The notes under the pieces were generated by a model, which did not search any database, was not told where the DNA came from, and saw nothing but the letters and a program-made list of their open reading frames with translations. A DNA stretch of 32,864 nt. Origin: Chitinophagales bacterium (GTDB lineage: Bacteria > Bacteroidota > Bacteroidia > Chitinophagales > JADIYW01). The stretch's first letter is position 1. Every line of letters starts with the position of its first letter. Below are positions 9,885 through 17,656 of this stretch, in pieces. A program made the translations under genes and the position numbers. Location: the NCBI GenBank assembly GCA_017984135.1, contig JAGNZZ010000028.1, positions 1 to 32,864 on the forward strand, in the 5' to 3' direction.

Positions 9885-10649
9885 ATGGCAGAATACGTAC
9901 ATGCATCCGGCGGACCCTTATTTCATATAGGTCGATATGTCTTAATGATAAAACGCTCCTTTGCGAAGCCGGAACGAGCTGCCATGTATTGGAAAGAAAC
10001 ACTCGTTCAAATGAGCAATATTGGAGTGGGTTCTGTCATAATTATCCTCTTAATTTCATTTTTTATTGGAGCCGTTTCAGCCGTGCAATTTGCATATAAC
10101 TTATCACAATCCATGGTGCCGATGTATTATGTTGGATTTGTTGTGAAAGAATCGATGATATTAGAATTAGCACCTACGGTTTCATGTTTAATTTTAGGCG
10201 GAAAAATTGGCTCCAATTTAGCATCTGAATTAGGTACTATGCGACTGACTGAACAAATTGATGCATTGGAAATTATGGGCGTAAATACCATTTCTTATTT
10301 AGTAGGTCCTAAATTGGCAGCAGCGATAACGATGATACCATTATTGGTGATTATATCTGCTATAACAGGCATTTGGGGCGGCTTGTTGGCTGGTTCGATG
10401 TCCGGTTATGTGTCAGGTGCCGATTATTTACAAGGCGTTTTAATGAGCTTCAAAGCCTATAATATCTTTGTAATGATGATAAAAGCAACCGTTTTTGGTT
10501 TTGTACTCACATCGGTTTCTTGTTATCAAGGATTTTACGCACACGGAAGTGCCATCGAAATCGGAAAAGCCAGCACACGTGCCGTAGTACTAAGTTGTGT
10601 AATGGTATTGTTTGCCGATTTAATTTTAACATGGTTGTTACTTAGATAA
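9885..10649 (+). CDS. mlaE: MlaE family ABC transporter permease
   Basis: The membrane subunit of an Mla-type lipid transport ABC system in the inner membrane. It has 254 residues with an amphipathic N-terminus and about five hydrophobic segments (for example 47-70, 90-110, 145-172 and 225-252). The family signature is present: GGKIGSNLASELGTMRLTEQIDALEIMGVN, followed by a conserved GPKLAAAITMIPLL segment. In diderms this complex moves phospholipids between inner and outer membrane. The ATPase mlaF follows after 26 bases. The substrate-binding MlaD (MCE) subunit is not encoded here; the next gene is sucD, so MlaD must be elsewhere if the system is complete. Confidence 0.92.
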   Translation: MAEYVHASGGPLFHIGRYVLMIKRSFAKPERAAMYWKETLVQMSNIGVGSVIIILLISFFIGAVSAVQFAYNLSQSMVPMYYVGFVVKESMILELAPTVSCLILGGKIGSNLASELGTMRLTEQIDALEIMGVNTISYLVGPKLAAAITMIPLLVIISAITGIWGGLLAGSMSGYVSGADYLQGVLMSFKAYNIFVMMIKATVFGFVLTSVSCYQGFYAHGSAIEIGKASTRAVVLSCVMVLFADLILTWLLLR

Positions 10650-10675
10650 TTAAATATAGTTTAATAAGATATTGT

Positions 10676-11452
10676 ATGATTGAAGTAAAAGATGTCAGAA
10701 AAAAATTTGGTAGTCAAGAAGTACTAAAGGGAATTTCTGCCGTTTTTGAAGCAGGAAAAAATAACTTAATTATCGGCAAAAGTGGTTCCGGAAAAACAGT
10801 TTTATTAAAATGCGTGGTCGGTTTATTAACGCCTACGGATGGTCATGTTTTCTTCGATGAAAAAGATTATGTGGCTATGAATATTGATAAAAAAAATGAA
10901 ATTAGACGTGAATTAGGAATGCTGTTTCAAGGTGGCGCATTGTTCGATTCATTGACCGTTGAACAAAATGTACAATTTCCGTTAGATATGTTTACGAAGA
11001 TGTCATTATCCGAAAAAAGAGATAGAGTAAATGAAGTATTAAAACGTGTAAATTTGGTCAATGCCAATCATAAATTTCCATCGCAAATTTCCGGAGGAAT
11101 GCAAAAACGAACTGGCATCGCGCGTGCCATTGTGATGAATCCGAAATACCTCTTTTGCGATGAACCCAACTCCGGTTTAGACCCACAAACATCCATTGTC
11201 GTAGATGAATTGATAATGGAAATTACACAAGAATATAAAATTACTACCATTACCAATACACACGACATGAATAGTGTGATTGCCAATGGCGATAAAATTA
11301 TTTTCTTACACGAAGGCAATAAACATTGGGAAGGCAACAAATACACCCTTTTCGAATCAGATAATAAAGAATTAATTGATTTTATTTTTGCATCCGATTT
11401 CTTAAAAGAAGCACGTGATGCTCGATTTAATAAATTAAAACATAAATCTTAA
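10676..11452 (+). CDS. mlaF: MlaF-type ABC transporter ATP-binding protein
   Basis: A 258-residue ATPase subunit paired with the MlaE permease just upstream. Walker A GKSGSGKT (about residues 34-41), the signature SGGMQKR, Walker B YLFCDEPNSGLDP and the switch region NTHDMNSV are all intact. The GGMQKR signature and the length are typical of Mla/Ttg2A ATPases. It acts on the cytoplasmic face to power lipid movement. Only 27 bases separate it from sucD, so the three genes may share a transcript ending at the 12.37-kb terminator. Confidence 0.93.
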   Translation: MIEVKDVRKKFGSQEVLKGISAVFEAGKNNLIIGKSGSGKTVLLKCVVGLLTPTDGHVFFDEKDYVAMNIDKKNEIRRELGMLFQGGALFDSLTVEQNVQFPLDMFTKMSLSEKRDRVNEVLKRVNLVNANHKFPSQISGGMQKRTGIARAIVMNPKYLFCDEPNSGLDPQTSIVVDELIMEITQEYKITTITNTHDMNSVIANGDKIIFLHEGNKHWEGNKYTLFESDNKELIDFIFASDFLKEARDARFNKLKHKS

Positions 11453-11479
11453 AAGTCATTCATATTTAAACTTAGTAAA

Positions 11480-12352
11480 ATGAGTATATTAGTAAATAAA
11501 AATTCCAAAGTAATTGTTCAAGGATTTACGGGAAAAGAGGGAACATTCCATGCTTCCCAAATGATTGAATACGGAACCAACGTTGTTGGTGGTGTAACGC
11601 CCGGAAAAGAAGGAACCACTCACTTAGAACGCCCTGTTTTTAATACAGTAGAAAATGCCGTAAATAAAACCGGCGCAAATGTTTCTATTATTTTTGTGCC
11701 ACCGGCTTTTGCTGCCGATGCCATTATGGAAGCTGCCGATGCTGGTATTCAAGTAATTGTTACTATTACCGAAGGTATTCCTGTGCAAGATATGATAAAA
11801 GCAAAAAAATATGTGACCTCAAAAGGCGCACGTATGATTGGGCCGAACTGTCCAGGAATTATTACGGCAGACGAAGCAAAAATTGGAATTATGCCTGGTT
11901 TCGTTTTCAAAAAAGGACGCGTTGGTATTGTATCTAAATCAGGTACCTTAACCTATGAAGCAGCAGACCAAGTAGTGAAAGCCGGTTTCGGAATTTCTAC
12001 CGCCATTGGTATTGGTGGCGATCCAATTATAGGAACATCCACCAAAGAAGCTGTGGAAATGTTTATGAATGACGATGAAACCGATGCAATTGTGATGATT
12101 GGTGAAATAGGTGGAAGCATGGAAGCCGACGCAGCTTATTGGATAAAAAACAATAAGAAAAAACCAGTAATTGGTTTCATTGCCGGACAAACAGCTCCGA
12201 AAGGAAGACGCATGGGACATGCCGGCGCAATTGTGGGTGGTGCCGATGATACTGCAGCCGCTAAAATGAAAATTATGGCAGAATGTGGAATTCATGTGGT
12301 CGATTCACCGGCATTCATAGGCAAAACAGTAGCCGATGTTTTAGGTAAATAA
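11480..12352 (+). CDS. sucD: Succinyl-CoA synthetase subunit alpha (SucD)
   Basis: The CoA-binding subunit of the TCA-cycle enzyme that interconverts succinyl-CoA and succinate with nucleotide triphosphate formation. It has 290 residues, normal for the family. The CoA-binding N-terminus reads [26 protein letters not shown] lies in the middle, and the phosphorylated histidine is His247 in [10 protein letters not shown]. The beta subunit gene sucC is not adjacent, so the two subunits are expressed from separate loci. The gene appears complete and is followed by a strong terminator. Confidence 0.96.
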   Translation: MSILVNKNSKVIVQGFTGKEGTFHASQMIEYGTNVVGGVTPGKEGTTHLERPVFNTVENAVNKTGANVSIIFVPPAFAADAIMEAADAGIQVIVTITEGIPVQDMIKAKKYVTSKGARMIGPNCPGIITADEAKIGIMPGFVFKKGRVGIVSKSGTLTYEAADQVVKAGFGISTAIGIGGDPIIGTSTKEAVEMFMNDDETDAIVMIGEIGGSMEADAAYWIKNNKKKPVIGFIAGQTAPKGRRMGHAGAIVGGADDTAAAKMKIMAECGIHVVDSPAFIGKTVADVLGK

Positions 12353-12372
12353 AAGATTTTAGTATAAGCAAT

Positions 12373-12401
12373 AAAGCAACTCATATCGAGTTGCTTTTTT
12401 T
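12373..12401 (+). terminator. Rho-independent terminator after sucD
   Basis: An 8-bp GC-containing stem (12375-12382 with 12388-12395), extendable by two A-T pairs, has a 5-base loop and runs into a T-tract up to 12401. It ends the mlaE-mlaF-sucD transcript. Confidence 0.88.
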
Positions 12402-12591
12402 ATATAAAAAATAGTTCATAGTTAATGCAAGTAGTATGATGTATAATCATATAGCACGCTTTAAATTAAATATAAACAAGTATAGGAAACTATTTTAATC
12501 GCATTTGTTTTTATAACATTACGCATTTGTATTATTGATAAAAAATCAAGATACTTGTAAAAGAGTTTGCTCTAAAAATCAAACTTGGTAT

Positions 12592-14688
12592 ATGTCATTT
12601 GTTTTAGCGTATTCTTGGTGGTTTATTTTGCTTTGTATGGCAATAGGTGTTGTGTATGCTTATTTGTTATACGGAAACAAAAAATTTATTTTTACAGAAA
12701 ATGAAAATAAATGGTGGAAATATAGCTTGGCTTCATTGCGCTTTTTATCAACCACATTGATTGCCTTTTTACTTTTATCTCTTTTAATTAAATCCATAAA
12801 AACAGAAGCAGAAAAACCGTTGCTAATTATTTTGCAGGATAATTCGTCTTCTTTAAAAACGTCGTTTGGAAATTTTCCAAAACAAGATTATTTAAACAAC
12901 ATCCAAACATTAGAAAAGGAATTAGCGCAGCAATATAATTTGGTGCATTATAATTTTGGTGCTACTTTACAGGAGCAGGTTTTGACCAATTTTACTGAAA
13001 ATGAAACCGATATTTCTCAAGCAATTGACGAAGCATTTATTCGTCATGGTGCTCAAAACATAGGCGCAATTATTTTGGCATCGGATGGAATTTTTACTAA
13101 AGGTAATTCACCTTTATACAATAAAAACACACTTCGCGTTCCATTTTATACCATTGCATTGGGCGATACAACGATAAGGAAAGACGCATTTATAAAAAGT
13201 GTGCACTATCCTGAATTAGTATATTTAGGCGATCAATTCAATATCAATATTCAAATAGAAGCCAACCGATTGAAAGGACAAAATTCGGTTTTAGAAGTGA
13301 TAGATCCGAAAGGAAATATTATTCAATCCAAAATAATTTCTATTTCCGATGAGCATTTTTTATTTCAATCAGATGTTGTAGGCAACGCTGATAAGCCTGG
13401 CATTTTACCATATAAAATAAGATTGAAAAAAATAGATGGAGAAACAATTTTAGAGAATAATTTGGATGTAGCATATATTGAAGTGATAGATGGAAGACAA
13501 AAAATTACCTTGCTCTATGATGCACCACATCCTGATATTAAAGCATTCAAAAATGCCATTGAACAAAACAAAAATTATCAGTTGGAGCAAAATTCTATTG
13601 CCACCTATTCTGGGAATTTTAAGGAATCTAACTTAGTTATACTTCATGGTTTGCCTTCCATGTCGTCTGCTACGTATTTGCAGAAAATTCAAGCTATCCT
13701 TACGTCCAATATTCCCATTTTATGGATAGTTTCAGCCAATACAAATTTAGCCCAATTTAATTTTCTTCAAAAAAATATACAAATTAATGGAACAGCACAA
13801 AATGGAAATGATGTACATCCAATTTATCAAAATACATTTTCTAAATTTACTATTTCGCCCGTTACGATTAAAATATTGAGCGATTTGCCACCATTGTTAG
13901 CACCATACGGAAAGTATGAAATGGCATCTACTACTTCCATCTTATTTACTCAACAAATTGGAAATATTCCTACAAATAATCCATTGTTTGTTTTTAATGA
14001 AATAAATGGAAATAAAACAGGAATTATTTGTGGCGAAGGTTTGTGGCGCTGGCGAATGCACGAATTTTATCAGTTTAAAAATTATAATGCTACCGATGAT
14101 TTAATAAATAAATGCGTACAATATTTAACAGTAAAAGGAGATAAGCGACGATTTAAAGTGCATACACCAAAAAATGTATATAACTCAAACGAAACAATTC
14201 AAATTGATGCAGAATTATATAACGAAAGTTTTGAATTAGTGAATGATGTAGATGCATCATGCGTTGTAAAAGGAGATAATGGGAAAGAATATTCGTTTAC
14301 ATTTGATAAAACAATGAATGCCTATTCCTTGAATGTCGGCATATTGCCAGTTGGAAATTATAAGGTGCACGCAACGACTAATTATAAAGGAAAAGGCAAT
14401 GCTGCGGCTTGTAGTTTTACCGTTCGAGCCGTACTTGTAGAAGCTTTAAATTTACAAGCCAATCATACTTTATTAAACATAATGGCCGTACAAAGTGGCG
14501 GAAAAATGTATTTTCCCAACAACTTGCAATCCATAGGAATTGATATAGAAAAAAACAATAAAGTAAAAACCATTCTGTTTGATGCAATTAGCACAAAACC
14601 ATTGATAGACTTTAAATGGTGGTTTTTTATCATTTTGTTACTGTTGATAAGTGAATGGTTTATACGTAAATACAATGGAAATATTTAA
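12592..14688 (+). CDS. VWA-like membrane protein of unknown function
   Basis: A 698-residue inner-membrane protein. Two N-terminal membrane helices (about 5-25 and 44-67) precede a von Willebrand factor A-like domain: LLIILQDNSSS contains the metal-site pattern D83-x-S85-x-S87, and IGAIILASDGIFTKG has the second acidic position. A long middle and C-terminal part (about 210-660) looks beta-rich and extracytoplasmic, and a final helix (about 678-695) ends with a short cytoplasmic tail. The layout resembles BatA-like or glutamine-amidotransferase-like VWA proteins of Bacteroidota. An in-frame TTG exists at 12535, but the ATG at 12592 directly precedes the first membrane helix and is preferred. 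The preceding 190 bases (12402-12591) show nothing recognisable. Confidence 0.75.
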   Translation: MSFVLAYSWWFILLCMAIGVVYAYLLYGNKKFIFTENENKWWKYSLASLRFLSTTLIAFLLLSLLIKSIKTEAEKPLLIILQDNSSSLKTSFGNFPKQDYLNNIQTLEKELAQQYNLVHYNFGATLQEQVLTNFTENETDISQAIDEAFIRHGAQNIGAIILASDGIFTKGNSPLYNKNTLRVPFYTIALGDTTIRKDAFIKSVHYPELVYLGDQFNINIQIEANRLKGQNSVLEVIDPKGNIIQSKIISISDEHFLFQSDVVGNADKPGILPYKIRLKKIDGETILENNLDVAYIEVIDGRQKITLLYDAPHPDIKAFKNAIEQNKNYQLEQNSIATYSGNFKESNLVILHGLPSMSSATYLQKIQAILTSNIPILWIVSANTNLAQFNFLQKNIQINGTAQNGNDVHPIYQNTFSKFTISPVTIKILSDLPPLLAPYGKYEMASTTSILFTQQIGNIPTNNPLFVFNEINGNKTGIICGEGLWRWRMHEFYQFKNYNATDDLINKCVQYLTVKGDKRRFKVHTPKNVYNSNETIQIDAELYNESFELVNDVDASCVVKGDNGKEYSFTFDKTMNAYSLNVGILPVGNYKVHATTNYKGKGNAAACSFTVRAVLVEALNLQANHTLLNIMAVQSGGKMYFPNNLQSIGIDIEKNNKVKTILFDAISTKPLIDFKWWFFIILLLLISEWFIRKYNGNI

Positions 14689-14717
14689 TACATTTGTTGT
14701 GTAAATAAACACAGAAT

Positions 14718-15332
14718 ATGAAAAATATACTTAAATCTATTTTTATTTTAATTTTTGCTGTTCAAGTATATTCAGCATCAGCCATTGAAAAAGGTGATTT
14801 TCACATTAATCTTACCACCAATTTAGGACATCATAGTTTTATTCCAACGTATCAAATGAAAGTTTTGAATACAAATACCAGTAAAATTGAAAAATTTGGC
14901 TTCATTCCAGGCGTTACCTTAAATATGGATTATGCAGCAAGTCCATATTTTAGTATTGGTGGTTGGTTTACTTTTTCTGGAAAATCGTTTAGCAAAGTCG
15001 ATTCAACCAGCTTCCTTTTTGATTTTAAATATCGACATTTTGGTATTGGTATGCGTGGTGTTTTTCATTTGTATCAATTAATTTCTGAAAAAGGAAATAC
15101 CAAATTAGATGCCGATAAGTTTGATGTTTATATACCGCTTTCTATTGGTGGAGGATTTCGTTTAAAAAGTAAAGATTCTAAAATACCAGAATATCAAAAA
15201 TTTAAAGGTGGCGCTATTGTAGGTTCAGGAATTGGGTTAACCTATTATTTCGTAGAGCATATTGGTGCCAATTTAGAAGCAGGATATTGTGAAGGTTCTT
15301 ATGCTAAAATAGGATTAGCATTTAAGTTTTAA
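14718..15332 (+). CDS. Outer-membrane beta-barrel protein
   Basis: A 204-residue secreted protein with a signal peptide (1-22, cleaved near SASA-IEK), alternating strands such as YFSIGGWFTFSGKSF and HFGIGMRGVFHLY, and a C-terminal aromatic (KIGLAFKF) typical of outer-membrane barrels. The size suggests an eight-stranded OmpW/OprF-like barrel. The substrate is unknown. A perfect -7-like TACATTTG at 14689-14696, overlapping the end of the preceding gene, may be its promoter, though no TTG is at the -33 position. Confidence 0.75.
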   Translation: MKNILKSIFILIFAVQVYSASAIEKGDFHINLTTNLGHHSFIPTYQMKVLNTNTSKIEKFGFIPGVTLNMDYAASPYFSIGGWFTFSGKSFSKVDSTSFLFDFKYRHFGIGMRGVFHLYQLISEKGNTKLDADKFDVYIPLSIGGGFRLKSKDSKIPEYQKFKGGAIVGSGIGLTYYFVEHIGANLEAGYCEGSYAKIGLAFKF

Positions 15333-15658
15333 AACTTCGTTCATTTTTTTTTTCGATTCTTTCCAAAAAATAATTCGCATGTTACATGCTTCTTAAGAGC
15401 ATTATGTTCTCAAAAAAAAATACGATTTCATATTTTTTGTAAATTTTTTACATAAGTATATATTTTTCTTTATTAGCTATCGAAAGGCTTGTATTTACTT
15501 AGGGTTTCATTTATTATGACTAATCTTATTTAATTGGCCTTGTCCTGTTTTCCCTTTACAATTAGCATTTAAATGATTAACTTCAAAATTAATTTGATTT
15601 ATTGAATTGAATTATATAATGTACGTAATTAAAATAATGTAACATCAAAATTAGTAAT
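15333..15658. other. Gene-free AT-rich region before the FNR-type regulator
   Basis: These 326 bases hold no gene. A short hairpin GCATG-TTA-CATGC is at 15377-15389. A near-palindromic 18-bp motif at 15418-15435 recurs before the respiratory operon (listed separately). The regulator promoter must lie here, but I could not choose one with confidence. Confidence 0.5.
15418..15435. promoter_or_regulatory. Candidate operator, copy 1
   Basis: This 18-bp site (AAATACGATTTCATATTT) matches the site at 16392-16409 at 15 of 18 positions. It has the partial symmetry AAATAC-N6-ATATTT. It lies 223 bases before the FNR-type regulator gene, so it could serve autoregulation. Low-complexity chance similarity is the alternative. 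Confidence 0.3.
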
Positions 15659-16360
15659 ATGGTCATTAATGGAGATTCTTGTTTAACATGTAAAATACGA
15701 GACTGCTCGATATTAAAACCATGCAGTACTACTACTTTAACGGCTATCAGTAATTTTAAATCAAAAAATAAATACGGGAAAGGCCAATCTGTATTTGCAG
15801 TGGGTGATGAAATGAAAGGTGTCTATTTTATTAAATCAGGAATAATTAAAGTAGAAATGCATACACCAAATGGAAAATCATTTATTGTAAAATTAGTGTC
15901 AAGTGGTGATATCGTAGGATATAGAGAATGCAATAATACGAGTATTAAGAATTACAGCGCAACAGCAGTTTCTGAAGTGTCAACTTGTTTTATACCTATT
16001 GATGCCTTTAAAAAAATACTATACGATTCGCCCGATTTAGACAAACAAATCAAAAATGAGTTTGTCCGTGATTTAGAATTAATGGAACAAAAATCGTTAA
16101 GTTTAGCTTTTAAACCAATTAAAGCACGCGTAGCCGAAATTATTTTACAAATAGCAGATGTTTATTGTTATAATGCCAGACGAAAAAGCTTTGTTTTAGA
16201 TTTATCTAGACAAGACGTTGCCGATTTAATAGGCACCACTAAAGAACAAGTGTCAGCCATCTTAAAAGAATTTTCTCGAAATTCATTTATTCGTTATTCC
16301 GGAAAAAAAATCTATTTTATAGATACTGAAGCCATATCCACCATATCTATAAATTATTAA
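15659..16360 (+). CDS. FNR-type Crp/Fnr transcriptional regulator with Fe-S ligands
   Basis: A 233-residue regulator with a cyclic-nucleotide-binding-like barrel, a long dimer helix (about 125-155) and a C-terminal winged helix. Cysteines at 8, 11, 16 and 22 match the E. coli FNR cluster region: CSILKPC (16-22) aligns with FNR CSISQLC (23-29), and Cys110 in STCFIPIDAF aligns with FNR Cys122. The ligands for an oxygen-labile [4Fe-4S] cluster are therefore present. In the recognition helix (TTKEQVSAILKEF) FNR Glu209 and Ser212 correspond to Glu196 and Ser199, but FNR Arg213 is Ala200, so the DNA target probably differs from TTGAT-N4-ATCAA. It sits directly upstream of a respiratory operon on the same strand, which it likely controls. 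Confidence 0.88.
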   Translation: MVINGDSCLTCKIRDCSILKPCSTTTLTAISNFKSKNKYGKGQSVFAVGDEMKGVYFIKSGIIKVEMHTPNGKSFIVKLVSSGDIVGYRECNNTSIKNYSATAVSEVSTCFIPIDAFKKILYDSPDLDKQIKNEFVRDLELMEQKSLSLAFKPIKARVAEIILQIADVYCYNARRKSFVLDLSRQDVADLIGTTKEQVSAILKEFSRNSFIRYSGKKIYFIDTEAISTISINY

Positions 16361-16391
16361 AGGTTATTTTTTTATGTGCAGATTGTATAAA

Positions 16392-16409
16392 AAATACGAT
16401 TCTGTATTT
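16392..16409. promoter_or_regulatory. Candidate operator, copy 2, before the respiratory operon
   Basis: A perfect inverted repeat AAATAC-N6-GTATTT, 99 bases upstream of the first operon gene and 50 bases upstream of a perfect -7-like box TAGATTTG (16459-16466). It matches the motif before the regulator gene at 15 of 18 positions. A binding site for the FNR-type regulator is a reasonable inference, but unproven. Confidence 0.33.
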
Positions 16410-16508
16410 ATTAACAAATAAAGCTTTCCCATTTAACCCAGCTCTTTTCAAGCCTATTTAGATTTGTATAGATAAGCAGTTATTTATCACATCACAAATC
16501 AAATAGAT

Positions 16509-16694
16509 ATGGAAACCAACCACGAAAAAAAATCGGAACACAAACCTTTCTATAGAATGATAATGGATGATTTTATGCTTTTATTATTCTTAGGTACCAC
16601 AATTTATGCTATATTTTATTTGCTGTGGGGTGTTATGGAATTATCCAATTTACCAGCTATTCCAGATGAAATAAAAAGATCACTATTAAAATAA
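16509..16694 (+). CDS. Small single-helix membrane protein of the oxidase/NO reductase operon
   Basis: A 61-residue protein with a charged N-terminus (METNHEKKSEHK), one membrane helix (about 23-44) and a short charged tail. It begins the operon and lies 24 bases before the subunit II gene. Small one-helix subunits are common in B-family heme-copper enzymes, for example subunit IIa of ba3 oxidase, so it may be a structural subunit. No sequence-level family is recognised. A possible -7 box TAGATTTG lies at 16459-16466. Confidence 0.7.
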   Translation: METNHEKKSEHKPFYRMIMDDFMLLLFLGTTIYAIFYLLWGVMELSNLPAIPDEIKRSLLK

Positions 16695-16718
16695 TTTCAT
16701 ACTCTAAAATGAATTAAT

Positions 16719-17639
16719 ATGAGTTTACTTAGTCCTCAAGAAGGTTGGTATAATAAGAAAGTATCCAAAGATGAAAAAATGTGGATGATAATTGCATTAA
16801 TACTTTGTATTATGCTGTTTGTATGGATGGTTCTATGGCACGTATATGGTAAACAAAATCCTTCGAGTCTTACCTATAAAACCAGCACTACTGAATTTGC
16901 CCAATTGACAGAAGCGTATATCAAAAAAAATATGATAGGCGTAGATAAAGGCATTCCTGTGGTTCGACCTGAACCCAACAGCCATGTGTTTGTAATGGCT
17001 GAAATGTGGCGTTGGAGTCCTGTATTGGTCTTGGAAGTCAATCAAGCTTATAAATTTCATATTTCATCAAAAGATGTGGTACATGGATTTTCTATCCAGC
17101 CAGTAAATATGAACTTTCAGGTTTATCCAACGTACGATTATGTGCTCGAATTTAAACCAACGGAAGTAGGTGAATACAAAGTAATATGCAATGAGTTTTG
17201 TGGTATTGGTCATGCCGGAATGATAGGCAAAATCGTTGTGATTGAAAAGGAGGCTGATTTAAGAAAGTATGGATACGAAAAGTTTAAAAAAGCACCTGTT
17301 GCTTTAAGTACGGAAGAAATGGCTAAACTCAGCGATGTAGAAAAAGTAAATTTGGGCGAACAAGTTTACACCTTAAAAGGTTGTGGTTCATGCCATACCA
17401 CAGATGGCTCCAAATTAATAGGTCCAACATGGAAAGGTTTATATGGAAAAAAAGAAAATGTAAATGAAGATGGAAACATTAAAGCAGTACTCGTAGATGA
17501 CACTTACATCAAAGAATCTATCCATGAACCAGCAAAAAAGAAAACCGTTGGCTTTGAAAAAACATTAATGCCTAAAGTGGCAATGACGGATGATGAACTT
17601 CAGTATTTGACGGCATATATTAAATCATTAAAAGACTAA
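16719..17639 (+). CDS. Heme-copper enzyme subunit II: CuA domain fused to cytochrome c
   Basis: A 306-residue electron-entry subunit. One N-terminal membrane helix (about 22-43), a feature of B-family (ba3-type) enzymes, anchors a periplasmic cupredoxin. All CuA ligands are present: His122, Cys157, Glu159 (carbonyl), Cys161, His165 and Met168. A C-terminal class I cytochrome c follows, with heme attachment CGSCH (222-226) and a probable axial Met284 in LMPK. Electrons would pass from an external donor or quinol-linked protein to heme c, then CuA, then subunit I. The gene is 17 bases before subunit I. The CuA plus cytochrome c layout matches caa3-type subunits, while the single helix and the partner match the B family. 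Confidence 0.92.
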   Translation: MSLLSPQEGWYNKKVSKDEKMWMIIALILCIMLFVWMVLWHVYGKQNPSSLTYKTSTTEFAQLTEAYIKKNMIGVDKGIPVVRPEPNSHVFVMAEMWRWSPVLVLEVNQAYKFHISSKDVVHGFSIQPVNMNFQVYPTYDYVLEFKPTEVGEYKVICNEFCGIGHAGMIGKIVVIEKEADLRKYGYEKFKKAPVALSTEEMAKLSDVEKVNLGEQVYTLKGCGSCHTTDGSKLIGPTWKGLYGKKENVNEDGNIKAVLVDDTYIKESIHEPAKKKTVGFEKTLMPKVAMTDDELQYLTAYIKSLKD

Positions 17640-17656
17640 CCTAAAATCAATCAATT

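Noticed and set aside
12535-12591. TTG-initiated N-terminal extension of the VWA-like membrane protein
   Set aside because: The extra 19 residues are polar and do not look like part of the protein; the ATG at 12592 starts directly before a membrane helix.
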